This document shows positions 51,571 through 60,764 of a stretch of 64,000 nucleotides of DNA, in pieces. Source of the DNA: Hoylesella buccalis ATCC 35310. Lineage in GTDB: Bacteria; Bacteroidota; Bacteroidia; Bacteroidales; Bacteroidaceae. Where the stretch lies: NCBI RefSeq assembly GCF_025151385.1, contig NZ_CP102287.1:1054001-1118000 (forward strand), in the 5' to 3' direction. Position 1 is the first letter of the stretch. The number at the start of each line of letters is the position of its first letter. The notes below the pieces were generated by a model. That model worked only from the letters and a program-made list of their open reading frames with translations. It was not told where the DNA came from and made no database searches. The translations under genes were made by a program, and so were the position numbers.

Positions 51571-52782
51571 ATGAATGTTACACAAAAGCCACAGAGTAAA
51601 CGCATCTTAGCCATCGACATCCTACGAGGCATCACCATCGCTGGCATGATACTCGTGAACAATCCAGGCAGCTGGGCACACATTTTCGCCCCCCTCGAGC
51701 ATGCTGAATGGAACGGAATGACACCCACAGACTTGGTGTTTCCTTTCTTCATGTTTGTCATGGGAATGTGTATTTTCATTTCCATGCAGAAGTATCAGTT
51801 TGCCTGTAACCGCCAAACGGTTTACAAAATCATACGCCGCACGCTGCTACTCTACCTCGTAGGCATATTCGTTGGTTGGTTTTCAAGATTCTGCCATCGC
51901 TGGGCTTTCCCATTAGAAGATGCTACTTTAGGTCAGCAAATATGGCATACTATATGGTCGTTCGACACCATTCGGTTGTCAGGCGTGTTGGCACGGTTAG
52001 CCATTTGTTACGGCATCACCGCCCTGTTGGCCATCACCGTGCGTCATCGTTACTTGCTCGGCATCGTCGTCACCTTGTTGATAGGCTACACCATCTTATT
52101 GTTTTGCGGCAACGGTTTCGCGTACGATGAAACAAATATCCTGTCCATTGTCGACCGAGCCGTTCTTACCGATGCGCACATGTACCACGACAACGGCATT
52201 GATCCCGAAGGATTGTTAAGTACATTTCCAGCCATTGCCCACACCCTCATTGGCTTTTTGATTGGAAAACTGGCTTTCAGCAAACAAAAAACTGTTACTG
52301 CCACCACCACGAGCGACCCCAAGACAGGTCTTATTTTACACAACATCGTTCCCCTGTTCATTGCAGGAACCATCCTGACCTTCAGTGGTTTGTTGCTTGC
52401 CTATGGTTGTCCGCTCAACAAAAAGATATGGTCGCCCACCTTTGTACTGACAAGTTGTGGATTGGCCTCAACGCTTTTAGCCCTGTTAATATGGCTCATC
52501 GACGTGAAAGGATATAAGCGTTGGTGCCGCTTTTTTGAAGTATTTGGCATGAATCCACTTTTCTTATATGTCATGAGTGGTGTGATTGCCATCTTGTTTG
52601 GTTCGTTCCAGTTCCCATTTGGCGATGAGCCAACCTCAATCACAGGTTTTCTTTACCGTGATGTTTTTTCACCGTTGTTAGGACAAACCTTTGGATCGCT
52701 GGCCCATGCTCTGCTCATCATCACGATACTTTGGAGTCTTGGCTACATTCTCTATAAGAAACGTATATTCATTAAATTATAA
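51571..52782 (+). CDS. HGSNAT/DUF5009-type transmembrane N-acetyltransferase
   Basis: This 403-aa membrane protein (about 10-11 segments) opens with SKRILAIDILRGITIAGMIL. Next is the family hallmark LEHAEWNGMTPTDLVFPFFM, where the His corresponds to the acetyl-accepting His of human heparan-alpha-glucosaminide N-acetyltransferase. Such enzymes transfer acetyl groups from cytosolic acetyl-CoA onto glucosamine across the membrane. Here it could re-acetylate N-deacetylated murein sugars (GlcN/MurN) in the periplasm before uptake. It is 14 bp from both neighbours. Confidence 0.85.
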   Translation: MNVTQKPQSKRILAIDILRGITIAGMILVNNPGSWAHIFAPLEHAEWNGMTPTDLVFPFFMFVMGMCIFISMQKYQFACNRQTVYKIIRRTLLLYLVGIFVGWFSRFCHRWAFPLEDATLGQQIWHTIWSFDTIRLSGVLARLAICYGITALLAITVRHRYLLGIVVTLLIGYTILLFCGNGFAYDETNILSIVDRAVLTDAHMYHDNGIDPEGLLSTFPAIAHTLIGFLIGKLAFSKQKTVTATTTSDPKTGLILHNIVPLFIAGTILTFSGLLLAYGCPLNKKIWSPTFVLTSCGLASTLLALLIWLIDVKGYKRWCRFFEVFGMNPLFLYVMSGVIAILFGSFQFPFGDEPTSITGFLYRDVFSPLLGQTFGSLAHALLIITILWSLGYILYKKRIFIKL

Positions 52783-52796
52783 AATTACTGCACGAC

Positions 52797-53645
52797 ATGA
52801 AACAAAACATATATTTGATAGCCGACAGTGGCTCGACAAAAACAGATTGGGCGGTCATTGAAGACAATCAATTGGGAAAGGTCATCACCACAAAAGGGAT
52901 GAATCCTGTCTTTCAATCGACCGACGAAATGGTAGCTGAAATCACAGAAAACCTTCTGCCTCACCTGCCCACCAAACATTTTTCCAACATCTTCTTTTAT
53001 GGAGCTGGCTGCATACCCGAAAAGGTTTCAGTGGTTGAAAATGCCCTGCGACAGGTGCTCACGGTAGACGAAAAGGTTGAAGTAAACTCAGATCTCTTGG
53101 CTGCGGCACGCGCTTTGTGCGGAAAAGAGCCTGGTATTGCCTGCATCTTGGGCACAGGGTCGAACTCATGTTTCTACGATGGCAAGCAAATAGCATGGCA
53201 AGTGCCTGCGCTGGGCTTTATTCTTGGCGATGAAGGGAGTGGCGCCAACTTGGGTAAGCGGTTGGTGAGCGACCTCTTAAAAAACCAGTTGGATGATCAA
53301 CTTAAAGAAGAATTTTTCGCACAGTTCAACACCAACATGGCCGACATTATTGAAAATGTTTACCGCAAACCATTTCCAAGTCGTTATTTAGCCAGTCTAA
53401 ACGTATTCTTGGAGCAGCATAAAACACACAAAGCCGTGCACGCGCTGCTGGTAAACGCTTTCTCTGATTTTATCCGTCGCAACGTCATGCAATACGATTA
53501 CCAACAGTATCCCATGAATTGCATTGGCACCATCGCCCTTGTCTATCAATCGGAACTCACCGAAGCCGCACAGGCATTGGGCGTAAAGATAGGAACCATC
53601 AGCAAGGCCCCCATGGAGGGACTGCTCAAATACCACACATTATAA
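52797..53645 (+). CDS. murK: MurNAc kinase MurK-like (BadF/BadG family)
   Basis: This 282-aa cytoplasmic ASKHA kinase has complete nucleotide motifs: phosphate-1 IADSGSTKTDWAVIED (residues 8-23), phosphate-2 ILGTGSNSCFYDGK (about 117-130) and FILGDEGSGANLGKR (about 140-154). T. forsythia MurK, same family, phosphorylates MurNAc to MurNAc-6-phosphate for the MurQ step. The murQ gene follows after 17 bp, which supports the assignment; GlcNAc phosphorylation is an alternative. Confidence 0.88.
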   Translation: MKQNIYLIADSGSTKTDWAVIEDNQLGKVITTKGMNPVFQSTDEMVAEITENLLPHLPTKHFSNIFFYGAGCIPEKVSVVENALRQVLTVDEKVEVNSDLLAAARALCGKEPGIACILGTGSNSCFYDGKQIAWQVPALGFILGDEGSGANLGKRLVSDLLKNQLDDQLKEEFFAQFNTNMADIIENVYRKPFPSRYLASLNVFLEQHKTHKAVHALLVNAFSDFIRRNVMQYDYQQYPMNCIGTIALVYQSELTEAAQALGVKIGTISKAPMEGLLKYHTL

Positions 53646-53662
53646 ATACAGGAGGATAAGTC

Positions 53663-54490
53663 ATGAGCTTTAAGAAGATAACCGAAGAAGCTTCGTTGTA
53701 CAACGACTTGGAACATAAGTCGGTAGAAGAACTTTTACAAGACATCAACACCGAAGATCAAAAGGTGGCGTTGGCCGTACAAAAAACCATTCCACAAATA
53801 GCCAAATTGGTCAAGCTGATTGTGCCAAGGATGAAACAAGGCGGACGAATTTTCTACATGGGAGCCGGAACCAGTGGCCGTTTAGGCGTGTTGGATGCTT
53901 CTGAACTGCCGCCTACCTTCGGCGTTTCAAAAACATTAGTCATCGGACTGATTGCTGGTGGCGACACGGCTTTGCGCAATGCGGTAGAAGCGGCAGAGGA
54001 CGATGAGGAACATGGTTGGAACGAACTGGCAGAGCATAACATCAACAGCAATGATACCGTGATTGGCATTGCCGCATCGGGTACGACGCCATACGTTGTG
54101 GGCGCACTGCGCGATGCACGCGAACATGGTATTCTGACAGCCTGCATCACCAGCAATCCTGATTCGCCAATGGCCGCAGAGTCGGACATAGCCATCGAAA
54201 TGATTGTAGGACCGGAGTATGTCACCGGTAGCTCGCGCATGAAATCGGGTACGGGACAAAAGATGATTCTCAACATGATTAGCACCGCTGTCATGATACA
54301 ATTAGGACGGGTGAAGGGCAACAAGATGGTCAACATGCAGCTGACCAACCAAAAACTCGTAGATCGTGGCACGCGCATGCTGGTCGACTTGTTGGGGTTA
54401 GACTATGGCAAAGCCAAAAGTCTGCTGCTACTTCACGGCTCAGTAGAAAAGGTGTTGCAAGAAACCAAACTACCCACGAAAGACGAATGA
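53663..54490 (+). CDS. murQ: N-acetylmuramic acid-6-phosphate etherase MurQ
   Basis: The 275-aa protein has an SIS domain. Family signatures are clear: GRIFYMGAGTSGRLGVLDAS, ELPPTFG, LIAGGDTALRNAVEAAEDDE, AASGTTPYVVGAL, and GPEYVTGSSRMKSGTGQKM before LNMISTAVMI. MurQ removes the lactyl ether of MurNAc-6-phosphate, giving GlcNAc-6-phosphate and D-lactate. The protein is slightly shorter than the ~300-aa norm at the C terminus. It is the key enzyme identifying the operon as a MurNAc pathway; nagA and nagB are not in the window. Confidence 0.96.
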   Translation: MSFKKITEEASLYNDLEHKSVEELLQDINTEDQKVALAVQKTIPQIAKLVKLIVPRMKQGGRIFYMGAGTSGRLGVLDASELPPTFGVSKTLVIGLIAGGDTALRNAVEAAEDDEEHGWNELAEHNINSNDTVIGIAASGTTPYVVGALRDAREHGILTACITSNPDSPMAAESDIAIEMIVGPEYVTGSSRMKSGTGQKMILNMISTAVMIQLGRVKGNKMVNMQLTNQKLVDRGTRMLVDLLGLDYGKAKSLLLLHGSVEKVLQETKLPTKDE

Positions 54491-54521
54491 TGACCACCCT
54501 TAACTTAAAAACATATCAACG

Positions 54522-56378
54522 ATGAAACATATGAGCTTTCTGTTGCTCTTGATGGTGGGAATGCTTTCCTCCATCAGGGCCAACGATATCCCGGTAGTCT
54601 ACCCCGAACAAGTAGGCATGAACAGGCTGCGACTGCAAAATGCTGACAACGTTATCAATCAAGCCATCCGTGAGAAGCAAATTCCCGGAGCAGTGTTAGC
54701 GGTGGTCAGACATGGCAAGATGGCCTATCTCAAAGCATACGGCAACCGTCAGCTCATTCCGACGGTGGAACCCATGACCACGAACACGGTTTTTGACTTG
54801 GCGTCGTGTACCAAACCTGTGGCTACAACGATAGCTAGCATGCTCCTCATTGAGCGGGGAATGTTGCGCACTGCAGATGCTGTCAAGATGTATCTGCCCC
54901 ACTTTCAAAGTTGGAACAGCAAACAAAATGACACCACGACCATACGCATCAGCAACCTGCTGACACATACATCAGGCCTGCCTGCCTATGCTCCCGTCAA
55001 ACAATTGAGTAGCGAGCGCGACGCTGACAAGCAACAAGTGTTGGCACGTTACATCGATCAATGCCAGCGACAATACAAACCAGGTACGGACATGCGGTAT
55101 AGTTGTCTTAACTATATCACCTTGCAACGCATTATTGAACACATTACCCATCAATCGTTAAGAACTTTTTGTGCCGAAAACATCTTCATTCCTTTAGGTA
55201 TGAGCCACACTGACTTCATACCCTGCGCACAAGATAAAAAGGGAAATTGGACGAACACCGATGAGCCACGATGGGGCAAAAGAAACGACTCTGCCGCTTA
55301 TCCCCTCGCTCCTACCGAGCAACAAACCAACGGACAAGTGCTCAAAGGGCAGGTTCACGACCCCTTGGCACGCGTCATGAACGCGGGCATATCAGGCAAT
55401 GCGGGCTTGTTTTCTACAGCATCCGACTTGGCTGTGCTTTGTGCCATGCTGCAAAACGGCGGTTCGTGGAACGGCAAACGCATCCTGTCACCCAACACCA
55501 TCCATGCCATGCGCAACATTCCATCAAGCCTGAAAGACTTTGGACGCAGCTTAGGATGGGACGTGTCGTCGCCATACGCCTCGAATAAAGGAGATCTGTT
55601 GAGCAACGAGACCTACGGACATACGGGATATACGGGTACTTCTATCGTGATAGACCCCGTGAACGACCTCTCCATCATCCTGCTTACCAACTGCGTACAT
55701 CCGCATGACAAGGGCAACACCGTACGTTTGCGTGCCTTGGTGGCCAACGCCGTTGCAGCCAGCATCACCAATGAGGAACCTTTGTACCATGAGCATTACT
55801 ACCAACGCATGCTGCAATTCGAAAACGAACCTGCCATACAGAAAAACAACATCGTGATGTTGGGAAACAGCATCACGGAGGGTGGCAAAGATTGGGCAGC
55901 CAAGTTGGGTAACAAAAAGGTCATCAACCGCGGCATCAGTGGCGATGTAGCCACAGGCATTTACGACCGACTGCACACCATCTTGCCCGCACATCCTGCC
56001 AAGATATTCTTGATGGTTGGGGTAAACGACGTGAGCCACGACCTCAGCACCGACAGCATTGCCGACATGATTATACGACTGACGGAACGCATCCGACGCG
56101 AATCGCCACAAACCAAGCTCTACCTACAGAGTATGCTTCCTATCCGCGAATCAACAGGCAGATGGAAACGACTGGTGGGTAAGACCGAACAAATACCCGA
56201 AATCAACACGAGGTTGCAGGCATGGGCAAAGCAAAACCACGTTACTTACATCAATCTCTTCCCTCTATTTACTGAGCCAGGCACACATATCATGCGCCAA
56301 GAATTGACCTACGATGGCTTGCATCTAACAGAAAAGGGATATGAAGTGTGGATTAACGTGTTGAAAAAATATTTATAG
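54522..56378 (+). CDS. Serine hydrolase (beta-lactamase fold) fused to SGNH hydrolase
   Basis: This 618-aa protein has a signal peptide (FLLLLMVGMLSSIRA). The beta-lactamase/AmpH-type domain (about 30-430) has the SxxK nucleophile in FDLASCTKPV (Ser95, Lys98), a YSC at the Y-x-N position (MRYSCLNYI) and HTG in YGHTGYTG. An SGNH domain (about 440-618) has block I MLGNSITEGG, block II NRGISGDV, block III GVNDVS and block V DGLHLTEKG. A penicillin-binding-like serine hydrolase in the B. subtilis MurNAc operon (YbbE/AmiE) is a parallel for the first domain. The SGNH part may be an O-acetyl esterase for O-acetylated MurNAc; that is inference. Last gene of the operon. Confidence 0.85.
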   Translation: MKHMSFLLLLMVGMLSSIRANDIPVVYPEQVGMNRLRLQNADNVINQAIREKQIPGAVLAVVRHGKMAYLKAYGNRQLIPTVEPMTTNTVFDLASCTKPVATTIASMLLIERGMLRTADAVKMYLPHFQSWNSKQNDTTTIRISNLLTHTSGLPAYAPVKQLSSERDADKQQVLARYIDQCQRQYKPGTDMRYSCLNYITLQRIIEHITHQSLRTFCAENIFIPLGMSHTDFIPCAQDKKGNWTNTDEPRWGKRNDSAAYPLAPTEQQTNGQVLKGQVHDPLARVMNAGISGNAGLFSTASDLAVLCAMLQNGGSWNGKRILSPNTIHAMRNIPSSLKDFGRSLGWDVSSPYASNKGDLLSNETYGHTGYTGTSIVIDPVNDLSIILLTNCVHPHDKGNTVRLRALVANAVAASITNEEPLYHEHYYQRMLQFENEPAIQKNNIVMLGNSITEGGKDWAAKLGNKKVINRGISGDVATGIYDRLHTILPAHPAKIFLMVGVNDVSHDLSTDSIADMIIRLTERIRRESPQTKLYLQSMLPIRESTGRWKRLVGKTEQIPEINTRLQAWAKQNHVTYINLFPLFTEPGTHIMRQELTYDGLHLTEKGYEVWINVLKKYL

Positions 56379-56484
56379 AACCCACGTTAAAACTGCGAGG
56401 AAGATAGATGTTAATTTACCTCCTCTCATTGGAGCGGACAGCGATAATGCGACATTCTTTTCAATAAGCATGAAGATGGGATGG

Positions 56485-56567
56485 CAAAAGCAATGAGTTT
56501 AGCATCCAAAAGCATTGAGTTTGCCATCCAAAGTGATTGAGTTTGGCACCCAAAAGCAATGACTTTG
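56485..56567. repeat. Three and a half 22-bp tandem repeats
   Basis: Units starting CAAAAGCAATGAGTTTAGCA (56485), CAAAAGCATTGAGTTTGCCA (56507), CAAAGTGATTGAGTTTGGCA (56529) and a partial copy (56551). The central ATTGAGTTTG is shared with the repeats at 48835-48922, in the opposite orientation. Confidence 0.8.
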
Positions 56568-56681
56568 AAAAGCCTCCTCTAATAGGTTGGATACCATACG
56601 AATAGAACTTGGTGAAAAACTATCGATGCAGATAAGAAACACCATAGCCTGATAACGCGTCGGACTGCCGGGTGTGAACAA

Positions 56682-56711
56682 AAAATCCTTGCCCCATGGG
56701 ACAAGGATTTC
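56682..56711 (-). terminator. Terminator of typA
   Basis: AAATCCTTGCCCC pairs with GGGACAAGGATTT around a tiny loop, and on the minus strand the stem is followed by a T-run (GGATTTTTTG). It ends 26 bp past the typA stop codon. Confidence 0.75.
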
Positions 56712-56736
56712 TTTGTATATTAGGCTACATGAACTA

Positions 56737-58539
56737 TCACTCTTTGTTCAAGCGCTTGCGTTCAGTATGGTCGAGCGTTATCTTTCGCATGCGCATGCTC
56801 TTAGGAGTAACCTCCAACAGTTCGTCGGCTTTGATGTACTCCAAGCACTCTTCCAGACTCATCACCACCTTTGGAATCACTCGCGCCTTATCGTCTGAAC
56901 CACTGGCGCGCACGTTGGTAAGCTGCTTGGCCTTGGTTACATTGATTACCAAGTCGTTGTCGTGAACATGTTCGCCTACCACTTCACCTGCATAAACTTC
57001 CTCTCCCGGATCGATGAAGAACTTACCACGATCCTGAAGTTTATCGATGGAATAAGCGAATGCCGTACCCGTCTCCATGGCAATCATGCTGCCATTCACT
57101 CGTCTTGTGATTTCTCCCTTGAAAGGTTGATACTCTTTGAAACGATGCGCCATGATGGCTTCACCTTGAGAGGCTGTCAGCACATTGGTACGAAGTCCCA
57201 TGATACCGCGCGAAGGGATATCAAACTCGATGTTTGTACGGTCGCCTTGGCTCTCCATGGAGGTCATTTCGCCCTTTCGACGTGTCACCATGTCAATCAT
57301 TTTGCTGGAAAACTCTTCGGGAACATTGATGGTGAGTTCCTCGATAGGCTCGTATTTTTCGCCGTTTATCTCTTTGAATATCACCTGTGGCTGCCCCACC
57401 TGCAACTCATATCCCTCGCGTCGCATGGTTTCAACCAACACGCTGAGGTGGAGAACGCCACGTCCACTGACAATCCACTTATCGGTTGCATCCTCGAAAG
57501 GACGCACACGGAGAGCCAGATTTTTCTCCAACTCTTTTTCCAAACGGTCGTTGATGTGGCGCGAAGTGACATACTTGCCCTCCTTACCAAAGAATGGTGA
57601 GTCGTTAATGGTGAACAGCATGCTCATCGTAGGCTCGTCAATGGCGATGGGAGGTAATGGCTCTGGATTCTCAAAGTCACAGATAGTGTCGCCTATTTCG
57701 AATCGATCCAGCCCGATAACGGCACAGATATCACCGCTACCCACTTGGTCGGTCTTGGCGTGACCCATGCCTTCAAAGGTATGAAGTTCTTTAATCTTGG
57801 TCTTTTCCTGACTGCCATCGCGGTGGCTAATGGTGACATTCATGCCACTGGCAAGAACGCCTCGATGCACCCTTCCTACAGCAATACGTCCTGTGTAATT
57901 TGAGTAGTCGAGACTGGTAATCAGCATTTGCGGGGTACCCTCCAACTGCTTGGGCGCAGGTATCACCTCTACAATCTTGTCAAGCAAATATTCTATATTG
58001 TCCGTTGGTTTCTTCCAATCCTCTGACATCCATCCGTTTTTGGCCGAACCATATACGACAGGGAAGTCCAACTGGTCTTCAGTGGCGTTCAATGAGAACA
58101 TCAAATCGAACACCATTTCGTACACTTCTTCAGGCCTGCAGTTGGGTTTGTCCACCTTGTTCACAACAACGATGGGTTTCAAGCCTATCTCTAAGGCTTT
58201 TTGCAACACGAAACGTGTTTGCGGCATGGGGCCTTCAAAAGCGTCAACGAGCAAGATACAACCATCCGCCATATTGAGCACGCGCTCTACCTCACCGCCA
58301 AAATCGGAGTGACCGGGAGTGTCTATAATGTTGATTTTAGCACCTTTCCAATTGATAGAAACGTTTTTAGAAAGAATGGTGATGCCACGTTCGCGCTCCA
58401 AATCATTAGCATCCAATACCTGTCCACTGTTATCCTGTCCGTCACGGAACAATTTTCCTGCCAGCATCATCTTGTCTACCAACGTGGTTTTTCCGTGGTC
58501 AACGTGTGCGATGATGGCAATATTTCTAATGTCTTGCAT
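56737..58539 (-). CDS. typA: Ribosome-associated GTPase TypA/BipA
   Basis: This 600-aa translational GTPase has the normal family length. The G1 loop is AHVDHGKTTLVDKMM (residues 10-24), then ERERGITILSKNVS (G2), DTPGHSDFGGEVERVL (G3) and VNKVDKPNCRP (G4). EF-G-like domains follow, with the BipA-specific C-terminal region (DELLEVTPKSMRMRK). It binds 70S ribosomes and helps 50S assembly and stress adaptation. It is transcribed alone, divergent from rpsO. Confidence 0.97.
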   Translation of the reverse strand: MQDIRNIAIIAHVDHGKTTLVDKMMLAGKLFRDGQDNSGQVLDANDLERERGITILSKNVSINWKGAKINIIDTPGHSDFGGEVERVLNMADGCILLVDAFEGPMPQTRFVLQKALEIGLKPIVVVNKVDKPNCRPEEVYEMVFDLMFSLNATEDQLDFPVVYGSAKNGWMSEDWKKPTDNIEYLLDKIVEVIPAPKQLEGTPQMLITSLDYSNYTGRIAVGRVHRGVLASGMNVTISHRDGSQEKTKIKELHTFEGMGHAKTDQVGSGDICAVIGLDRFEIGDTICDFENPEPLPPIAIDEPTMSMLFTINDSPFFGKEGKYVTSRHINDRLEKELEKNLALRVRPFEDATDKWIVSGRGVLHLSVLVETMRREGYELQVGQPQVIFKEINGEKYEPIEELTINVPEEFSSKMIDMVTRRKGEMTSMESQGDRTNIEFDIPSRGIMGLRTNVLTASQGEAIMAHRFKEYQPFKGEITRRVNGSMIAMETGTAFAYSIDKLQDRGKFFIDPGEEVYAGEVVGEHVHDNDLVINVTKAKQLTNVRASGSDDKARVIPKVVMSLEECLEYIKADELLEVTPKSMRMRKITLDHTERKRLNKE

Positions 58540-58567
58540 TTTCTGTTACCTTAAACTTTTACGACTG

Positions 58568-58764
58568 CAAAGGTAACGCTTTTAATTTATAATTCGCAAT
58601 GCACCATTCGTAATTATAAACTATCAACTATATTTTTTCTACCTTAATAGACATCCATGGACAGAAAACGAGAAAAAAGAACTTATTAAATGTTAAAAAA
58701 CGACTCAAAGCTGACAAAATATGAAAGAGCGATGATGAAATGTACATTAAAAGCATTACCTTTG
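58568..58764. promoter_or_regulatory. Divergent promoters of typA and rpsO
   Basis: A TACCTTTG box faces typA on the minus strand (58568-58575), and another faces rpsO on the plus strand (58757-58764). Both fit TAnnTTTG; neither has a good -33 TTTG at 19 bp. The rest of the 272-bp gap is AT-rich without a gene. Confidence 0.5.
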
Positions 58765-58811
58765 CAACCGCATTATTGCACAACATTTTTATTTTTTAAT
58801 AACAAAGTTCT

Positions 58812-59081
58812 ATGTATTTAGACAAAGCAAAAAAAGAAGAGATCTTTGGACAGTACGGAAAGTCTAACTCTGATACTGGTTCAGCTGAGAGCCAGATAGC
58901 ATTGTTCTCATACCGTATTTCCCACTTGACGGAGCACCTTAAGAAGCACCGTAAAGATCATAACACTGCACGTTCATTGACCAAATTGGTAGGTAAGCGT
59001 CGTTCTTTGCTCGATTATCTGTATGATAATGACATTGAGCGTTATCGTGCTATCATCAAGGCTCTTGGCTTGCGTCGATAA
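58812..59081 (+). CDS. rpsO: Ribosomal protein S15
   Basis: The 89-aa protein matches S15 over its whole length: [60 protein letters not shown], ending ALGLRR. It binds 16S rRNA in the platform of the small subunit. The gene stands alone with its own -7 box and a terminator 32 bp downstream. Confidence 0.98.
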   Translation: MYLDKAKKEEIFGQYGKSNSDTGSAESQIALFSYRISHLTEHLKKHRKDHNTARSLTKLVGKRRSLLDYLYDNDIERYRAIIKALGLRR

Positions 59082-59113
59082 AACGTAACGTGCTATTTAG
59101 CTTAAGGAATGAA

Positions 59114-59152
59114 GTAGGAGGAAACAACTTTTGTTTTCTCCTACTTTTTTTT
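59114..59152. terminator. Bidirectional terminator between rpsO and folK
   Basis: GTAGGAGGAAACAA pairs with TTTTCTCCTAC-type sequence (59114-59145) and is followed by T8 on the plus strand. It overlaps the end of the convergent folK gene. Confidence 0.75.
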
Positions 59153-59576
59153 ATTCTCCTTCTTTGAGTATCTCACGCAAAGGAACCATCACAAACTCGC
59201 GCTCATGCATCAATGGATGTGGAATTGTCAGTTCGGGAGTTTGGATGTTGAGATGGTCAAACAACAAGATGTCGATGTCAATGCAGCGATCTTGGTAAAC
59301 TTCATCGTGCGTCTTCTCCACTCGCCCCATCTCTTTTTCGATTTTCTGGGTAGCTCTTAACACCTGAAGCGGACTCATGGTGGTGCGACAACAGATGCAA
59401 GCATTGATGAAAGCATGGGGCGATGAGAATCCCCATGGCTGTGTTTCGTAGAGCGAAGACTGGCGTTCTACGGGACCAATCTGTTCTGCTATTCTTACAA
59501 TAGCTTGGCGAATGGCTCGCCGCCTATCACCCAAATTGGCACCAAGTGCGAGATAAACGATATGCTCTTTAGTCAT
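59151..59576 (-). CDS. folK: 6-hydroxymethyl-7,8-dihydropterin pyrophosphokinase FolK
   Basis: This 141-aa cytoplasmic enzyme transfers pyrophosphate from ATP to the pterin in folate synthesis. Typical motifs are VYLALGANLGDRRRAIRQA, SSLYETQPWG, HAFINACICCRT and the metal-binding DRCIDIDILLFDHL, then IPHPLMHEREFVMVPL. Length is normal for the family (about 140-160). It is the last gene of the ftsX-folK cluster, 21 bp after queA. Confidence 0.94.
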   Translation of the reverse strand: MTKEHIVYLALGANLGDRRRAIRQAIVRIAEQIGPVERQSSLYETQPWGFSSPHAFINACICCRTTMSPLQVLRATQKIEKEMGRVEKTHDEVYQDRCIDIDILLFDHLNIQTPELTIPHPLMHEREFVMVPLREILKEGE

Positions 59577-59597
59577 TTTGCGTGTCTATGACAGCGA

Positions 59598-60764
59598 TTA
59601 ATCGTCCAAAATCAAGAGTGAATCGCCGTAACACCCAAACTTATAACCATGCTTCACGGCCAGGTTGTAGGCTTCCATCACCAGCTCGTAGCCACCAAAC
59701 GCAGCTGTTTCCATGAGCAAAGGCGACATACTGTGATAGAAATTGGCAATCATCGTATCTGCCAGACCAAAGTCGTACGGTGGGAAGATGAACTTACTGG
59801 TCCAACCATCGTACTCTTTCAGCAAGCCATCTGTACCGACAGCCGTTTCAGTTGCCTTGACAACGCTCGTTCCAACGGCACAAACACGATGCCCTTCTTG
59901 CTTTGCTTTGTTGACAATCTTGCAGGCCTGGGCATCTATCTTCATCGGCTCAGAGTCCATCTTATGCTTCGTCAGGTCTTCCACCTCAATGTTATTGAAC
60001 GCACTGAGGCCACAATGCAGGGTGATATAAGCAAAATGAATGCCCTTGATCTCCATCCGTTTCATCATCTCTCGACTAACATGCAGACCAGTAGCGGCGG
60101 CAGTTACGGCTCCTTCATTCTTGGCGAAGATGGTTTGGAAATCTTCCATGTCGTGCGCATCGGCATGCGGAACCTCACGCTGGTTGAGGATATAACGAGG
60201 CAATGGTGCCTCACCGAGCGCAAAAAGTTCTTGCTTGAACTCCTCATGAGGACAGTCGTAAAGAAAACGAAGCGTTCGTCCACGACTCGTGGTGTTATCG
60301 ATTACCTCAGCAACCATGGTTCCGCTTTCATCAAAGAACAACTTGTTACCAATGCGTATCTTACGCGCAGGCTCCACCAACACGTCCCACAGGCGCATTT
60401 CACGATTGAGCTCGCGTAAGAGAAAGACCTCTATCTTGGCATCCGTCTTTTCTTTTGTTCCATACAAGCGGGCAGGAAATACCTTTGTATCATTGAAGAT
60501 GAACGTGTCACCTTCATCAAAATAGTCGAGTACATGACGGAACTCCAAGTACTGCCCCTCTACAGGTTTGCCCTTTTTGTTCTTCTGGAACATGTCAATG
60601 GTCTGCGACTTACGATGCAAGACCATCAATCGAGATTCGTCACGACGCGTCATTCGGGAGATATGCTTTTCTCCTTTGTCATCAACTATCTCATGGTAAA
60701 CACTATGAGGATACAGAGCAACAAGCTCTTCCGGTAAATTGAATTTGAATTGTGATAGTTTCAT
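59598..60764 (-). CDS. queA: S-adenosylmethionine:tRNA ribosyltransferase-isomerase QueA
   Basis: The 388-aa protein performs the penultimate step of queuosine formation on tRNA. Motifs include [54 protein letters not shown] and [14 protein letters not shown]. It is longer than the usual ~345 aa because of an insertion at about residues 30-75 ([20 protein letters not shown]), as in other Bacteroidota versions. It abuts truB with no gap, so the two are translationally coupled. Confidence 0.95.
   Translation of the reverse strand: MKLSQFKFNLPEELVALYPHSVYHEIVDDKGEKHISRMTRRDESRLMVLHRKSQTIDMFQKNKKGKPVEGQYLEFRHVLDYFDEGDTFIFNDTKVFPARLYGTKEKTDAKIEVFLLRELNREMRLWDVLVEPARKIRIGNKLFFDESGTMVAEVIDNTTSRGRTLRFLYDCPHEEFKQELFALGEAPLPRYILNQREVPHADAHDMEDFQTIFAKNEGAVTAAATGLHVSREMMKRMEIKGIHFAYITLHCGLSAFNNIEVEDLTKHKMDSEPMKIDAQACKIVNKAKQEGHRVCAVGTSVVKATETAVGTDGLLKEYDGWTSKFIFPPYDFGLADTMIANFYHSMSPLLMETAAFGGYELVMEAYNLAVKHGYKFGCYGDSLLILDD

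Larger units (their letters stand above)
56379..56736. other. Intergenic region between convergent operons
   Basis: Holds the 22-bp repeat array (56485-56567) and the typA terminator (56682-56711). No gene and no obvious terminator for the plus-strand operon was found. Confidence 0.55.
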
